A DNA stretch of 64,000 nt from Nonomuraea helvata (lineage in GTDB: Bacteria > Actinomycetota > Actinomycetes > Streptosporangiales > Streptosporangiaceae). A program made the translations under genes and the position numbers. The stretch spans positions 496,001 to 560,000 of the forward strand of contig NZ_BAAAXV010000005.1 of NCBI RefSeq assembly GCF_039535785.1, written 5' to 3'. Numbering within the stretch: the stretch's first letter is position 1; each line of letters begins with the position of its first letter. This document shows, one piece after another, positions 7,679 to 16,213 of this stretch. Below the pieces are notes generated by a model. It searched no databases, had not been told where the DNA came from, and worked only from the letters and a program-made list of their open reading frames with translations.

Positions 7679-8832
7679 GAACTCTCCTTCAGGCGAGCCG
7701 CGGCTCGCACGCTGGCCAGGCGGGCGGGTGAGCCGAGCCCGGCGTGGTAGTAACGTAGCTGCCGCGCTCCCCCGGCGACGAGGTCGGCGGCAAGTGCCGG
7801 GATCCGGGCGTGGCCGTCCTCCAGCACGGTGAGGTTGGCGACGAGGGGCACGTCGGTACGGCTCGCCGCGGCCTTCACCTGGGCCACGGCCGCCTCCTCC
7901 TGCCCCCAGTACTTGAGCACGTAGGCGTCGACCGGCGCGTCGAAGGAGGCCAGGTCGATCCCCACGTCGGGGCCGGTGACCTGCGGGTCGTCGGTGGCCA
8001 TGAGCAGCAGCTCGCGGCCGCCGGCCAGCGCCGCCACGGCCCGGACCAGGTCGCCGATGACCTGGCCGCGGTGGCCGTACAGGGCCTGGGCGCGCTCGCG
8101 TCCGAGCACGTCGTCCAGGCTCGTCCCGGCCGGGACGCCCTCCTGGAGCTCTCCGTCCACGGCGGCGCGCACGTCGCGCGCCAGCTCCTCGACGTCCAGG
8201 CCGCGCCCGGCCAGCCCGGCCCGGCAGGCCGGGCAGAGGCAGATGGACAGCAGCGCCCTGCCGCAGGCGGACAGGTGGGCGCCGGAGGTCTTCTCGTGGT
8301 GGCCGGCGTGCTCGGCGCCCAGCCAGCCGCACGCCTCCAGCATCAGCGCGGGCACGTCGTACTGCTCGCAGACCTCGCGCACGAGGGTGAGCGCGTACTC
8401 GTGGACGTCGGGCTGGGCGGGGCAGAGCGCGTAGGGGTAGGACTCGCCGTAGGCGTTCCTGACCGTCAGGTCGGGCGCTTCGCGGCCCAGCACCGTGGAG
8501 TGCGTGAGCACCATCCAGGCCTCGGCCCGCAGCCCGGCCTCCGCCAGCGCGGCCAGCGCCGTGCCGAACCGGTCCTCGTCGGACACCCCCCAGCTCGGCG
8601 GGTACGGCCGGAGCCGCCCGCGCCAGCGGTCGGGGCGCAGCCGGAAGTAGGCCGCCGCGTGCTCGGCCTGCACGACGCGGTGGCGTGGATGCCACGGGGT
8701 GATGGCCCGGACCGAGTGGTAGGCGGCCTGCAGGGTCACCGTGCTCACGCCGAGACCGGCGATGCGCTCGGCTCCCGCGGGGTCTCCCACGAGGTCCCAG
8801 GTGTAGGCGAAGGCCCCGTGCCTCATCTTCAC
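7672..8832 (-). CDS. Conserved hypothetical protein, probably TIM-barrel-like, in the sugar operon
   Basis: About 386 aa. The protein begins near MRHGAFAYTWDLVGDP. Three starts are possible: GTG 8844 (GTGA overlap with the permease stop), GTG 8832 and ATG 8826. The middle one was chosen because GAAGGGG lies about 11 nt upstream. The protein has alternating strand/helix character, a CPACRAG cysteine pair, conserved-looking LMLEACGWLGAEH and YVLKYWGQEE segments, and no signal peptide. I do not recognise a characterised family; some glycosidase-like TIM barrels look similar. Its place between transporter and dehydrogenase genes suggests a cytoplasmic enzyme acting on the imported oligosaccharide. 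Confidence 0.65.
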   Translation of the reverse strand: MKMRHGAFAYTWDLVGDPAGAERIAGLGVSTVTLQAAYHSVRAITPWHPRHRVVQAEHAAAYFRLRPDRWRGRLRPYPPSWGVSDEDRFGTALAALAEAGLRAEAWMVLTHSTVLGREAPDLTVRNAYGESYPYALCPAQPDVHEYALTLVREVCEQYDVPALMLEACGWLGAEHAGHHEKTSGAHLSACGRALLSICLCPACRAGLAGRGLDVEELARDVRAAVDGELQEGVPAGTSLDDVLGRERAQALYGHRGQVIGDLVRAVAALAGGRELLLMATDDPQVTGPDVGIDLASFDAPVDAYVLKYWGQEEAAVAQVKAAASRTDVPLVANLTVLEDGHARIPALAADLVAGGARQLRYYHAGLGSPARLASVRAAARLKESSC

Positions 8833-8840
8833 GTGGAGTG

Positions 8841-9755
8841 TCACCCCTTCGTGGCGCCGGCCAGGCCGCGCGTGAAGTAGTTCTGGAAGAAGAGGAAGAT
8901 CATCAGCATCGGCAGGAACGAGATCGTCATCCCGGCGGCGAACCCGGTCCAGTCGGTGGCGTGCTCGCCCTGGAAGGACAGCATCCCGACGGCGAGGTTC
9001 TGCAGGTCGGGCTGTCCGAGCGTGAACACCAGCGGGATGTTGAACTCGTTCCAGCTGCTGATGAACTGGAAGATGACCACCACCGCGATGACCGGTTTGG
9101 CCAGCGGGAGTATGAGACGGAACGTCTTGAGGAAGCCGGCCCCGTCGAGCTTGGCCGCCTCGAACAGGTCGGTCGGGACGCTGGAGAAGAACCCGACGAA
9201 CAGCAGGACGTAGAGCGCGCCGGCGCCGCCGGACATGGCCAGGATGACCCCGGCCCGCGTGTTCAGCAGGCCGAGGTTCTCGATCAGCACGAACTGCGGG
9301 ACGATGATCGAGGCGACCGGGATGAAGAGGGTCCCCACGATCATCCGGTAGAGCAGGGTGCGGCCGGGGAACTCGTACCTGGCCAGCACGTAGCCGCACA
9401 GGGCCGCCTTGATCAGCTCGATGAGGGTCGAGGCGACCGAGTAGAGCACCGTGTTGACGAAGTATCCGGAGAACCCGGCGTTGACCCAGGCGCGTACGAA
9501 GTTGTCGAAGTTCAGCTGGTCGGGCACGAGGCTCGCGCCGCTGGTGAACATCCCCGCCTGGGTCTTGAACGCGGCCGAGATCGTCCACAGGAAGGGATAG
9601 ACCCACACGAGCCCGACGACCAGCAGGATCGGCAGGGCGATGAGGTTGGCCCGCACGGCCTGGCTGCGCCGGGGGGCCTGAGCGCCGTCCGGCTTCGCGC
9701 CGCTGGTCCTGGTGCCGGCCGTCTTGGTGCCCATTGTCTTGTCGATCGTCACCAT
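8841..9755 (-). CDS. Carbohydrate ABC transporter permease (MalG/UgpE type)
   Basis: 304 aa with about six membrane segments. The cytoplasmic EAA loop reads EAAKLDGAGFLKTFRLILPL, the coupling motif for the ATPase. ATG 9755 overlaps the upstream permease stop by one base (TGATG). The N-terminus is a charged Thr/Gly-rich extension of about 35 residues. It works with the adjacent permease and lipoprotein as a CUT1-type importer. No ATPase gene is present; actinomycetes commonly use a shared MsiK-type ATPase encoded elsewhere (established knowledge). Confidence 0.9.
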   Translation of the reverse strand: MVTIDKTMGTKTAGTRTSGAKPDGAQAPRRSQAVRANLIALPILLVVGLVWVYPFLWTISAAFKTQAGMFTSGASLVPDQLNFDNFVRAWVNAGFSGYFVNTVLYSVASTLIELIKAALCGYVLARYEFPGRTLLYRMIVGTLFIPVASIIVPQFVLIENLGLLNTRAGVILAMSGGAGALYVLLFVGFFSSVPTDLFEAAKLDGAGFLKTFRLILPLAKPVIAVVVIFQFISSWNEFNIPLVFTLGQPDLQNLAVGMLSFQGEHATDWTGFAAGMTISFLPMLMIFLFFQNYFTRGLAGATKG

Positions 9756-10765
9756 CAGACCCCGTACTCCTTCCTGAGCCGCTGGGCCCGGCGGACCGCG
9801 ACGCCCTGGGCGGAGACCACGACGAAGGCGATGACGGAGAACAGCAGGGCCGCGGCCGACGCGTAGCCGTAGGCGAACGGCACCGCGCCGAAGGCGTTCT
9901 GGTAGATGAAGTAGGACACCACGTAGGTGCTGGTGCCGGGCCCGCCCGCGGTGAGGGTGACGACCAGCCCGAAGACGTGCATGGCGTTCACGAGGCCGAG
10001 CAGGGTGATGATCACGGCGACCGGCTTGATCATCGGCAGCGTGATGCGGGTGAGCTTCTTCCACTCCCCCGCGCCGTCGATGGCGGCCGCCTCGTAGACC
10101 TCTTCCGGCACGTTCTGCAGCGCCGCGATCCAGTAGATCATGTACTGGCCGAAGATCTGCCAGATGGAGACGAGCACGAGCACGAGCAGCGCGCTCCACC
10201 GGTTGGCGAACACGTCGAACCCCTGGTCGACCAGGCCGAGGTCGCGCAGGATCGCGTTGAGCGCGCCGTTGGACGGGTTGAGCAGGTAGGTGAAGACCAG
10301 GCCCGCCATGGCGACGGGGATGATGAGCGGCGCGAAGAACACGGTCCGGAAGAACCGCTTGCCGCGCAGCCACTTGCGGGTGAGCACGATCGCCGCCAGC
10401 AGCGAGATCGGGAGCTTGATGGCGGTCGTCAGCAGGGCGAAGATCAGCGTGTTGACGACCGAGAGCCAGAACAGCGGGTCGGCCAGGATCGTGCCGTAGT
10501 TGCCGACCCCGACGAAGTGGTCGATCGGGCCGATGCCCGACCAGTCGAAGAAGGAGTAGTAGATCGTCGCGAGCAGCGGCCAGATGGTGAAGCCGAGGTA
10601 GAGCAGGAGGAAGGGGGCCAGGAAGACGATCAGCCAGAGCCTGTCGAGGCCGCGGACGCGCTCGCGTGAGTGATCGGCGCGTTCGGGCACGCGCCCGGCG
10701 GGCGACCGGTCCCCTTCCGTCACCCTCTCCCTGCCGGGGGCGAGGGCGGTGCCGGTGGTTGTCAT
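9755..10765 (-). CDS. Carbohydrate ABC transporter permease (MalF/UgpA type)
   Basis: 336 aa. ATG 10765 was preferred over GTG 10777 because AGGA sits 5 nt before it. There is a hydrophilic N-terminus of about 45 residues, then six membrane helices. The EAA motif is EAAAIDGAGEWKKLTRITLP. It lies 61 bp downstream of the binding-protein gene, in the same operon. Confidence 0.9.
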   Translation of the reverse strand: MTTTGTALAPGRERVTEGDRSPAGRVPERADHSRERVRGLDRLWLIVFLAPFLLLYLGFTIWPLLATIYYSFFDWSGIGPIDHFVGVGNYGTILADPLFWLSVVNTLIFALLTTAIKLPISLLAAIVLTRKWLRGKRFFRTVFFAPLIIPVAMAGLVFTYLLNPSNGALNAILRDLGLVDQGFDVFANRWSALLVLVLVSIWQIFGQYMIYWIAALQNVPEEVYEAAAIDGAGEWKKLTRITLPMIKPVAVIITLLGLVNAMHVFGLVVTLTAGGPGTSTYVVSYFIYQNAFGAVPFAYGYASAAALLFSVIAFVVVSAQGVAVRRAQRLRKEYGV

Positions 10766-10826
10766 GGATGTCCTCACGAGGGAGAAGGGGGCGCCGCCCG
10801 CACGCGTGGCCGACGGCGCCGTCCGG

Positions 10827-12281
10827 TCAGCCGCGGTACTTGTCGGAGGTGTAGTCCTTGGTGTGGTCCCAGTCGGAGAAGGTGTAGCAGTCCATCGACA
10901 CCTTCAGGCCGGCGGCCGCCTCCTGCTTGAGCCCTTCCTCAAGGGCGGCCTGCCGCTGCTTGACGATGGCGGCGCCCACCGTCGCCAGGGACTGGCCGCT
11001 GACCAGCGCCTCGCCCATGGCCTCCCACTCCCCGTCGGGGCTCTTCGCCAGCGCGTTGACGTACGCCTTGGACTTGGCGATGTCGGGGCACTTGAGCAGC
11101 GGCACGGGGAGCTGGACCCGGTAGCCCGGCTTGGATCCGATCTGCATGATCTGCTTGAGCGCCGGGTCGGTGACCATCTTCTCGTTGTCGACGTAGGCCA
11201 GCGTGCCGAAGGCGCTCTTGTAGTACTGCTTGACGAAGTAGCCGTTGGGGTCGGTCATCCACTGGATGAACGTCCACATGGCGTCGGGGTGCTTGGTCTG
11301 CGAGCTGACCCAGTACTTGTTGGTGTCGTACTTGCGGCCGGCCGCGCCGGTATGGCCGCCGTCCGGGTCGACGCGCGGCGCCACCACGTACTTGTCGCTG
11401 CTGAAGCCCTGGCTGGCCCACACGCTCGGCAGCCAGGTGCCGTCGAACATGATGCCGGCCTGGTCGGCGGCGAACTGCTGGCGGGAGAAGTTCTTGTCGT
11501 TGGTGCCCGGCGCCAGGTATCCGGCCTTGTTGAGCTCCTGGATGAAGGAGAAGGTCTTCACCTGGTCGGGCTGGGTCAGGTCGAACTTGCCCGTCTTGTA
11601 GTCGAAGAACTCGTCCGTCGAGACGCTGCTGATCAGCCCGTACCAGATCCGCTGCATGTCCACGCCCTTGGTGGGGGCGGCGATGCACTGCGCCTTGGTC
11701 TTGGCCTTGATCTGCGCGCAGGTGTTCTTGAGGTCGGACCAGGTCTTCGGCGGGTTGTTGACGTCCAGCCCGGCCTGCTGGAAGACCTGCTTGTTGAGGA
11801 ACATGTAGCCGGAGCCCCAGTACAGGTTCTCCGAGAACGGGAAGCCGTAGGTCTTCCCGTCCTGCACGTTGATGCCTTCCAGGAAGGACCCGTCCGGCCA
11901 GCGCTTGGCGAAGTCGGCGGGGACGGTGCCGCTCGGGCTGAGCGGGCGGATCCACTTCTGGTCGAGCAGCTGGGAGAGCCCGGTCGCGTTCCAGTAGAAC
12001 ATGTCCGGCGCCTGGTTGCTCTGGAAGGCCAGGGGCAGCGTCTTCATGTAGTCGTTCTGGGTGATCGAGCGCCACTCGATCTTGATGTCGGGATGTTCCT
12101 TGGTGAACTGGGCGCCGATGTCCTTGTGGAAGTTCACCTGTTCGGCGGAGAAGTCCCAGATCTGCAGCGTGGTCTGCGAGCCGCCGCCGCCGCTGTTGCC
12201 GTTGCTCGATGTGCCGCACGCTGCCAGGAGCACTGATGCCATGGCCGCGGTGATCATCGCGGTAGTGCCACGAGGTTTCAT
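10827..12281 (-). CDS. Extracellular sugar-binding lipoprotein of the ABC importer
   Basis: 484 aa. ATG 12281 is preceded by GGGAGGG with proper spacing. The lipobox is LLAAC, with C22 the lipidated cysteine, followed by a Ser/Gly linker. The rest is a typical CUT1 solute-binding fold (LQIWDFSAEQVNFHKDIG, FDGTWLPSVWA). It is the first gene of the operon and delivers the substrate to the two permeases. Its promoter region carries LacI-type palindromes. The substrate is unknown; linked hydroxyacid dehydrogenases, enolase-type enzyme and DUF2264 protein suggest a uronic-acid-containing oligosaccharide (inference). Confidence 0.92.
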   Translation of the reverse strand: MKPRGTTAMITAAMASVLLAACGTSSNGNSGGGGSQTTLQIWDFSAEQVNFHKDIGAQFTKEHPDIKIEWRSITQNDYMKTLPLAFQSNQAPDMFYWNATGLSQLLDQKWIRPLSPSGTVPADFAKRWPDGSFLEGINVQDGKTYGFPFSENLYWGSGYMFLNKQVFQQAGLDVNNPPKTWSDLKNTCAQIKAKTKAQCIAAPTKGVDMQRIWYGLISSVSTDEFFDYKTGKFDLTQPDQVKTFSFIQELNKAGYLAPGTNDKNFSRQQFAADQAGIMFDGTWLPSVWASQGFSSDKYVVAPRVDPDGGHTGAAGRKYDTNKYWVSSQTKHPDAMWTFIQWMTDPNGYFVKQYYKSAFGTLAYVDNEKMVTDPALKQIMQIGSKPGYRVQLPVPLLKCPDIAKSKAYVNALAKSPDGEWEAMGEALVSGQSLATVGAAIVKQRQAALEEGLKQEAAAGLKVSMDCYTFSDWDHTKDYTSDKYRG

Positions 12282-12318
12282 GGAGCCCTCCCAAGGGGCC
12301 GGAGGTGCTGGGGCAGCT

Positions 12319-12332
12319 GGTAAGCGCTTGCC
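12319..12332. promoter_or_regulatory. LacI-type operator A
   Basis: GGTAAGCGCTTGCC, a near-perfect palindrome centred on AAGCGCTT. It lies just downstream of the predicted promoter of the binding-protein operon, a position expected to block transcription. The same core recurs at 12452-12462 and 14360-14371, and the lacI-family gene is about 1 kb away. Confidence 0.7.
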
Positions 12333-12348
12333 CGGGGGGTGGGTCCGA

Positions 12349-12377
12349 GAGTAACCCCGGCTCATAATCTGATTCAA
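12349..12377 (-). promoter_or_regulatory. Putative promoter of the sugar transport operon
   Basis: On the minus strand: TTGAAT (12372-12377), a 17-bp spacer, then TTACTC (12349-12354). Operator A lies at about +10 to +25, and the weaker operator B sits just upstream of the -35 box. Confidence 0.4.
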
Positions 12378-12386
12378 GGCTTGTGA

Positions 12387-12398
12387 GAAAGCGGTTTC
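12387..12398. promoter_or_regulatory. LacI-type operator B (imperfect)
   Basis: GAAAGCGGTTTC is an imperfect version of the GAAAGCGCTTTC palindrome. It lies between the divergent binding-protein and isomerase genes. Confidence 0.5.
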
Positions 12399-12451
12399 AG
12401 ATGGATGCTCGCCCATGATGCCTGTAAACCGGCACCTTGACTCGATCGCTA

Positions 12452-12462
12452 CAAGCGCTTTC
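12452..12462. promoter_or_regulatory. LacI-type operator C
   Basis: CAAGCGCTTTC, with the AAGCGCTT core, lies 22 bp upstream of the GTG of the isomerase-like gene. It is the likely repressor site for the plus-strand transcript. Confidence 0.65.
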
Positions 12463-12483
12463 TGAGAGACTCTGGAGTAACGC

Positions 12484-13260
12484 GTGCGCCTGCTCGCCTT
12501 CACCAAGCCCTTCGGCCCCATCGACGCCGCCCCGCTGTCCGAGGCGGTGGCCTCGGTGGGCGCCGAGGGGGCGGATCTTCTCGTTCGCGAGGGGCAGACG
12601 GTCAGCCCCGCCGACCCCGGCGGCATCGCCGTCGTCGCCGCGGAGCTCGAGCGCCGCGGCCTGACCCTCGACATCGTCACCACCGACCTGCTCGACACCG
12701 GTGCGGACGCCGAACGGATCATCGCGGCCTGCGGCGAGAGCGGCGTCCCCCTCGTGCGGGCGGGCTTCTACCGCTACGACCCCGCCGCCGGATACCGGCG
12801 CCAGGTGGAGGAGTCCAGGGCCGCGCTGTCCCGCCTGGCCGGTCTCGCCGCCCGGCACGGCGTAAAGCTGGCACTCCAGCTGCATCACGGTACGATCCAT
12901 CCGTCCGCCTCGCTCGCCCTCGCACTCGCCGGCGACCTGGACGAGGTGCGCTTCTACGCCGACCCCGGCAACCAGGCCAAGGAGGGCAGCGAGGCATGGG
13001 CTCTCAATGTCGACCTGCTGGGCGATCGGATGGCCTGCATGGGAGTGAAGAACGCCGTCTGGCGGTCCACGGCGGACGGCTGGGTGTGCGAGTGGCAGCC
13101 GTTCGCGGACGGAGGCGTGGTCCCGTGGCCGGAGATCATCCCCGGGCTGCGCGCCCGCGGCTACGCCGGCCTGCTGTCGCTGCACGTCCACTACCCGGCG
13201 GCCGATCCGGTGGCGGTCGTACGGAAGGATCTCGATCATCTGCGCGGGCTGCTCGGCTGA
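12484..13260 (+). CDS. Sugar phosphate isomerase/epimerase-like TIM-barrel protein
   Basis: 258 aa. GTG 12484 follows GGAG with 7-8 nt spacing. The protein has the AP-endonuclease-2/xylose-isomerase-like barrel pattern: metal-ligand candidates sit in LALQLHHGTIHPS, FYADPGNQAKEG and LSLHVHYP. These enzymes isomerize or epimerize sugars with a bound divalent metal. It is the first gene of the plus-strand arm, 29 bp before the LacI regulator, under operator C. The exact sugar is unknown. Confidence 0.75.
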   Translation: MRLLAFTKPFGPIDAAPLSEAVASVGAEGADLLVREGQTVSPADPGGIAVVAAELERRGLTLDIVTTDLLDTGADAERIIAACGESGVPLVRAGFYRYDPAAGYRRQVEESRAALSRLAGLAARHGVKLALQLHHGTIHPSASLALALAGDLDEVRFYADPGNQAKEGSEAWALNVDLLGDRMACMGVKNAVWRSTADGWVCEWQPFADGGVVPWPEIIPGLRARGYAGLLSLHVHYPAADPVAVVRKDLDHLRGLLG

Positions 13261-13289
13261 CGGGCGCCACACGGGGGTAGGAGGAGCAG

Positions 13290-14321
13290 GTGCGTAATGT
13301 GCGGCAGGGCCGCGCGCCACGGGTGACGATCAGCGACGTCGGGGCGGCGGCGGGGGTGTCGCCCTCGACGGTCTCCCGTGTACTCAACGGCACGGCCAAG
13401 GTCGACCCCTCGCTCGCGGAGCGCGTCCACGACGCGGTCAGGCAGCTGGGCTACCGGCCCAACGCCGCGGCGCAAGGTCTGGCCCGCGGGGAGTGGGGCA
13501 CCATCGGCGTGCTGGTCCCCAACCTGGCCAACCCCTACTTCCCCGACGTGCTCAAGGCCGTCTCGGCGGTCGCCCACTCCCACGGACGCCGTGTCATGGT
13601 CATGGAGTCGGACGACGACCCCTCGATCGAGCAGGGCCTGGTGGAGGACCTGATGCGCAGCTGCGACGGGGTGCTGCTCTGCTCCTCCCGCATGGAGCGC
13701 GCCGACCTCGTCGCGCTGACCGCACGGGACCACCCGCTCGTCCTGCTCGACCGGATAGTCCCCGGCATCGCCGCGCCCGCCATCTCCGCCGACTTCTTCG
13801 GCGGGATGATGCTGATCTGCGGCCACCTGGCGCAGCTGGGCCACCGCCGGGTCGCCTACCTGAGCGGGCCCGAGGTGTCCTGGGCCAACTCCGAGCGGAT
13901 CAGGGCGCTGGAGGCCGCCAAGGCGTTCGGCATCTCCGTCACGATCCTGCCGTGCGGGTCCACCAGCCGCTCCGGGTACGAGGCCGCCGCCGAGGTGGCC
14001 GGCACCGGCGCCACCGCGCTCACCACCTACAACGACCTGGTGGCCCTGGGGGCGGTGACCCGGATGCGCGAGCTCGGGGTGCGGGTGCCGGAGGACCTGT
14101 CGGTGGTCGGGTTCGACGACATCGCGCTGGAGCACGTGGCGCACACGAGCCTGACCACGGTGTCGGTGCCCCGCGGGCAGCTCGGCAAGCAGGCGGCCGA
14201 GATGCTGGAGGCCCTCATGACCGTGGGCCACGACGGGGAGCCGGTGAGCCTGCCGATGGAGCTGCACGTCCGCGACAGCACCGCACCGCCCCGGGTGGCA
14301 CCGCCCCGGGTGACCGTCTGA
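13290..14321 (+). CDS. LacI-family transcriptional regulator of the sugar locus
   Basis: 343 aa. GTG 13290 is preceded by GGAGGAGCAG. The N-terminal helix-turn-helix (TISDVGAAAGVSPSTVSRVL) and hinge helix (GYRPNAAAQGLARG) are followed by a periplasmic-binding-protein-like sensor domain (VPNLANPYFPDVLKAV, VVGFDDIALEHVAHTSLTTV). The GAAAGCGCTTTC-like palindromes in this locus fit the half-sites expected for this family. It probably represses both arms until the imported sugar or a product binds. Confidence 0.92.
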   Translation: MRNVRQGRAPRVTISDVGAAAGVSPSTVSRVLNGTAKVDPSLAERVHDAVRQLGYRPNAAAQGLARGEWGTIGVLVPNLANPYFPDVLKAVSAVAHSHGRRVMVMESDDDPSIEQGLVEDLMRSCDGVLLCSSRMERADLVALTARDHPLVLLDRIVPGIAAPAISADFFGGMMLICGHLAQLGHRRVAYLSGPEVSWANSERIRALEAAKAFGISVTILPCGSTSRSGYEAAAEVAGTGATALTTYNDLVALGAVTRMRELGVRVPEDLSVVGFDDIALEHVAHTSLTTVSVPRGQLGKQAAEMLEALMTVGHDGEPVSLPMELHVRDSTAPPRVAPPRVTV

Positions 14322-14359
14322 CTGTTGACAAGTGAGGGCGACGGCGGGAACCCTGTCCT

Positions 14360-14371
14360 GAAAGCGCTTTC
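14360..14371. promoter_or_regulatory. LacI-type operator D (perfect palindrome)
   Basis: GAAAGCGCTTTC is a perfect 12-bp palindrome 21 bp upstream of the DUF2264 gene start. It implies that this gene has its own promoter or internal control within the lacI region. Confidence 0.75.
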
Positions 14372-14392
14372 CCAGCGGAGGAGAGAGAACCC

Positions 14393-16213
14393 GTGGACAC
14401 CGACGACCGCGCAGGGCGGCCTGGCGACGACCGAGACGACCTGAGGCGGCAGGTGTTGGACCTGGTCGATCCGCTGATCTCCCGGTTCAGCCCGGGCAGG
14501 GGGCGGCTGCGGCTCGGCTTCAACACGGCGCACTACGACAACGCGGCCGCCGAACTGGAAGCGTTTGCACGCCCGCTGTGGGGGCTGGCGCCGCTGGCGG
14601 CCGGCGGCGGGTCGTTCGATCACTGGGAGCTCTGGCGCACGGGGCTCGCCGCCGGGACCGACCCCGAGCACCCCGACTACTGGGGCGCGGCCTTCGACCG
14701 CAACCAGCGGCTGGTCGAGACCGCCGCCCTCGGCCTGACCCTCGCCCTGGCCCCCGAGCAGATCTGGGACCCGCTGACCGGCCGGCAGCGTGACACGGTG
14801 GCCGCCTGGCTGCGGCACGCGGTCACCGTGGAGCCGAACGACAACAACTGGCTGTTCTTCCCGGTCATGGTGGGGCTCGGGCTCGACCGCGTCGGGGTCT
14901 CCCACGACCACGACGTCAACACGGCCAGACTCGACCGGCTGGAGGAGTTCGACCTCGGACGCGGGTGGTACACCGACGGGCCCAAGTGGCAGCGCGACTA
15001 CTACATCCCGTTCGCCATGCACTACTACGGCCTCATCTACGCGGCGCTCGGCGACGACGAGGCCAGGGCCGGGCGCTTCCGGGAGCGGGCCGCGGCGTTC
15101 GCCCAGGACTTCCAGCACTGGTTCACCAGCGAGGGCGTCGCCGTCCCGTTCGGCAGGAGCCTGACCTACCGCTTCGCCCAGTCGGCGTTCTGGGGGGCGC
15201 TGGCCTTCGCCGGGGTCGAGGCGCTGCCCTGGGAGGTGACCAAGGGTCATCTGCTGCGGAACCTGCGCTGGTGGGCCGATCGGCCCATCCGCGACACCTC
15301 CGGGCTGCTCACCATCGGCTACGGCTACCCGCAGCCGCACATGGCCGAGCAGTACAACGCGCCCGGCTCGCCGTACTGGGCCATGAAGGCGTTCCTGCCG
15401 CTCGCCCTGCCCGCGGAGCACCCGTTCTGGGCCGCCAAGGAGGCCGACGCGCCCCCGCTGCCCGACGTCAGCACCCAGCCGGAGGCGGGCGTGGCGCTGA
15501 TGCGCTGCGAGGAGGGGCGGCACGTGGTGCTGCTGAGCGCGGGGCAGCACGCCCCGTGGGCGCGGCACGGCGCGGCCAAGTACGCCAAGTTCGCCTACTC
15601 CACGCGTTTCGGCTTCAGCGTGCCGGCCGGGACGTTCGGGCTCGAGCAGGGCGCCTTCGACAGCACGCTGGCACTCAGCGAGGACGGTCTGCACTGGCGG
15701 CCGTGCGAGCTGCCGCACGACCCCTCCGCCTCCGACGGCGTGCTGTACGCGCGCTGGACGCCCTGGGACGACGTGGAGATCGAGACCTGGCTGGTGGCGC
15801 TGCCCCCGTGGCACGTACGGGTGCACCGGATCAGAACCGGGCGGGCGCTGCGCACGGCCGAGGGCGCCTTCGCGGTCGGCCGGGAACAGCCGCCCACCCG
15901 GGTCGACACCGGTCCCGGCCTGGCCAGGCTCGACTCTCCGCACGGCCTGTGCGTGATCGAGGACCTGTTCGGCCGGCAGGAGGGCACCTTCGTCACGGCC
16001 CTGCCCGGCACGAACGTGCTCGCCCCGCACACCACGATCCCCACGCTGACGGGCGACCTGCCGCCCGGCGAGCACCTGCTGGCCTGCGCGGTCATCGGCC
16101 TGGAGGCCGCCCGCGGAGGCGGGGGCGGGTGGCCGGAGCCTCCCGTGTGGGATTCCGTCGAGCCCCTGCTCAACCGGGCGCCTACGGGAGTTCGGACGTC
16201 GCAGGAGGGATGA
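14393..16213 (+). CDS. DUF2264-domain protein, putative uronoside-active glycosidase
   Basis: 606 aa. GTG 14393 follows GGAGAGAGAAC. There is no signal peptide, so it is cytoplasmic. The N-terminal about 370 residues form an (alpha/alpha)-barrel-like domain (NNWLFFPVMVGLGL, GWYTDGPKWQRDYYIPFAMHY, YGYPQPHMAEQYNAPGSPYW). The C-terminal about 230 residues are beta-rich. This matches DUF2264 (PF10022), a family I associate with CAZy GH154 beta-glucuronidases; that link is from memory. In this locus it would cleave the imported oligosaccharide and release a uronic or related acid for the dehydrogenases and the enolase-type enzyme. Its end overlaps the convergent zinc-ribbon gene by 32 nt. Confidence 0.8.
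   Translation: MDTDDRAGRPGDDRDDLRRQVLDLVDPLISRFSPGRGRLRLGFNTAHYDNAAAELEAFARPLWGLAPLAAGGGSFDHWELWRTGLAAGTDPEHPDYWGAAFDRNQRLVETAALGLTLALAPEQIWDPLTGRQRDTVAAWLRHAVTVEPNDNNWLFFPVMVGLGLDRVGVSHDHDVNTARLDRLEEFDLGRGWYTDGPKWQRDYYIPFAMHYYGLIYAALGDDEARAGRFRERAAAFAQDFQHWFTSEGVAVPFGRSLTYRFAQSAFWGALAFAGVEALPWEVTKGHLLRNLRWWADRPIRDTSGLLTIGYGYPQPHMAEQYNAPGSPYWAMKAFLPLALPAEHPFWAAKEADAPPLPDVSTQPEAGVALMRCEEGRHVVLLSAGQHAPWARHGAAKYAKFAYSTRFGFSVPAGTFGLEQGAFDSTLALSEDGLHWRPCELPHDPSASDGVLYARWTPWDDVEIETWLVALPPWHVRVHRIRTGRALRTAEGAFAVGREQPPTRVDTGPGLARLDSPHGLCVIEDLFGRQEGTFVTALPGTNVLAPHTTIPTLTGDLPPGEHLLACAVIGLEAARGGGGGWPEPPVWDSVEPLLNRAPTGVRTSQEG

Noticed and set aside
8841..12281. A dedicated ATPase gene for the sugar ABC importer
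   Set aside because: Searched across 4.5-16.5 kb; no Walker A/signature pair is present. The importer must use an ATPase encoded elsewhere.
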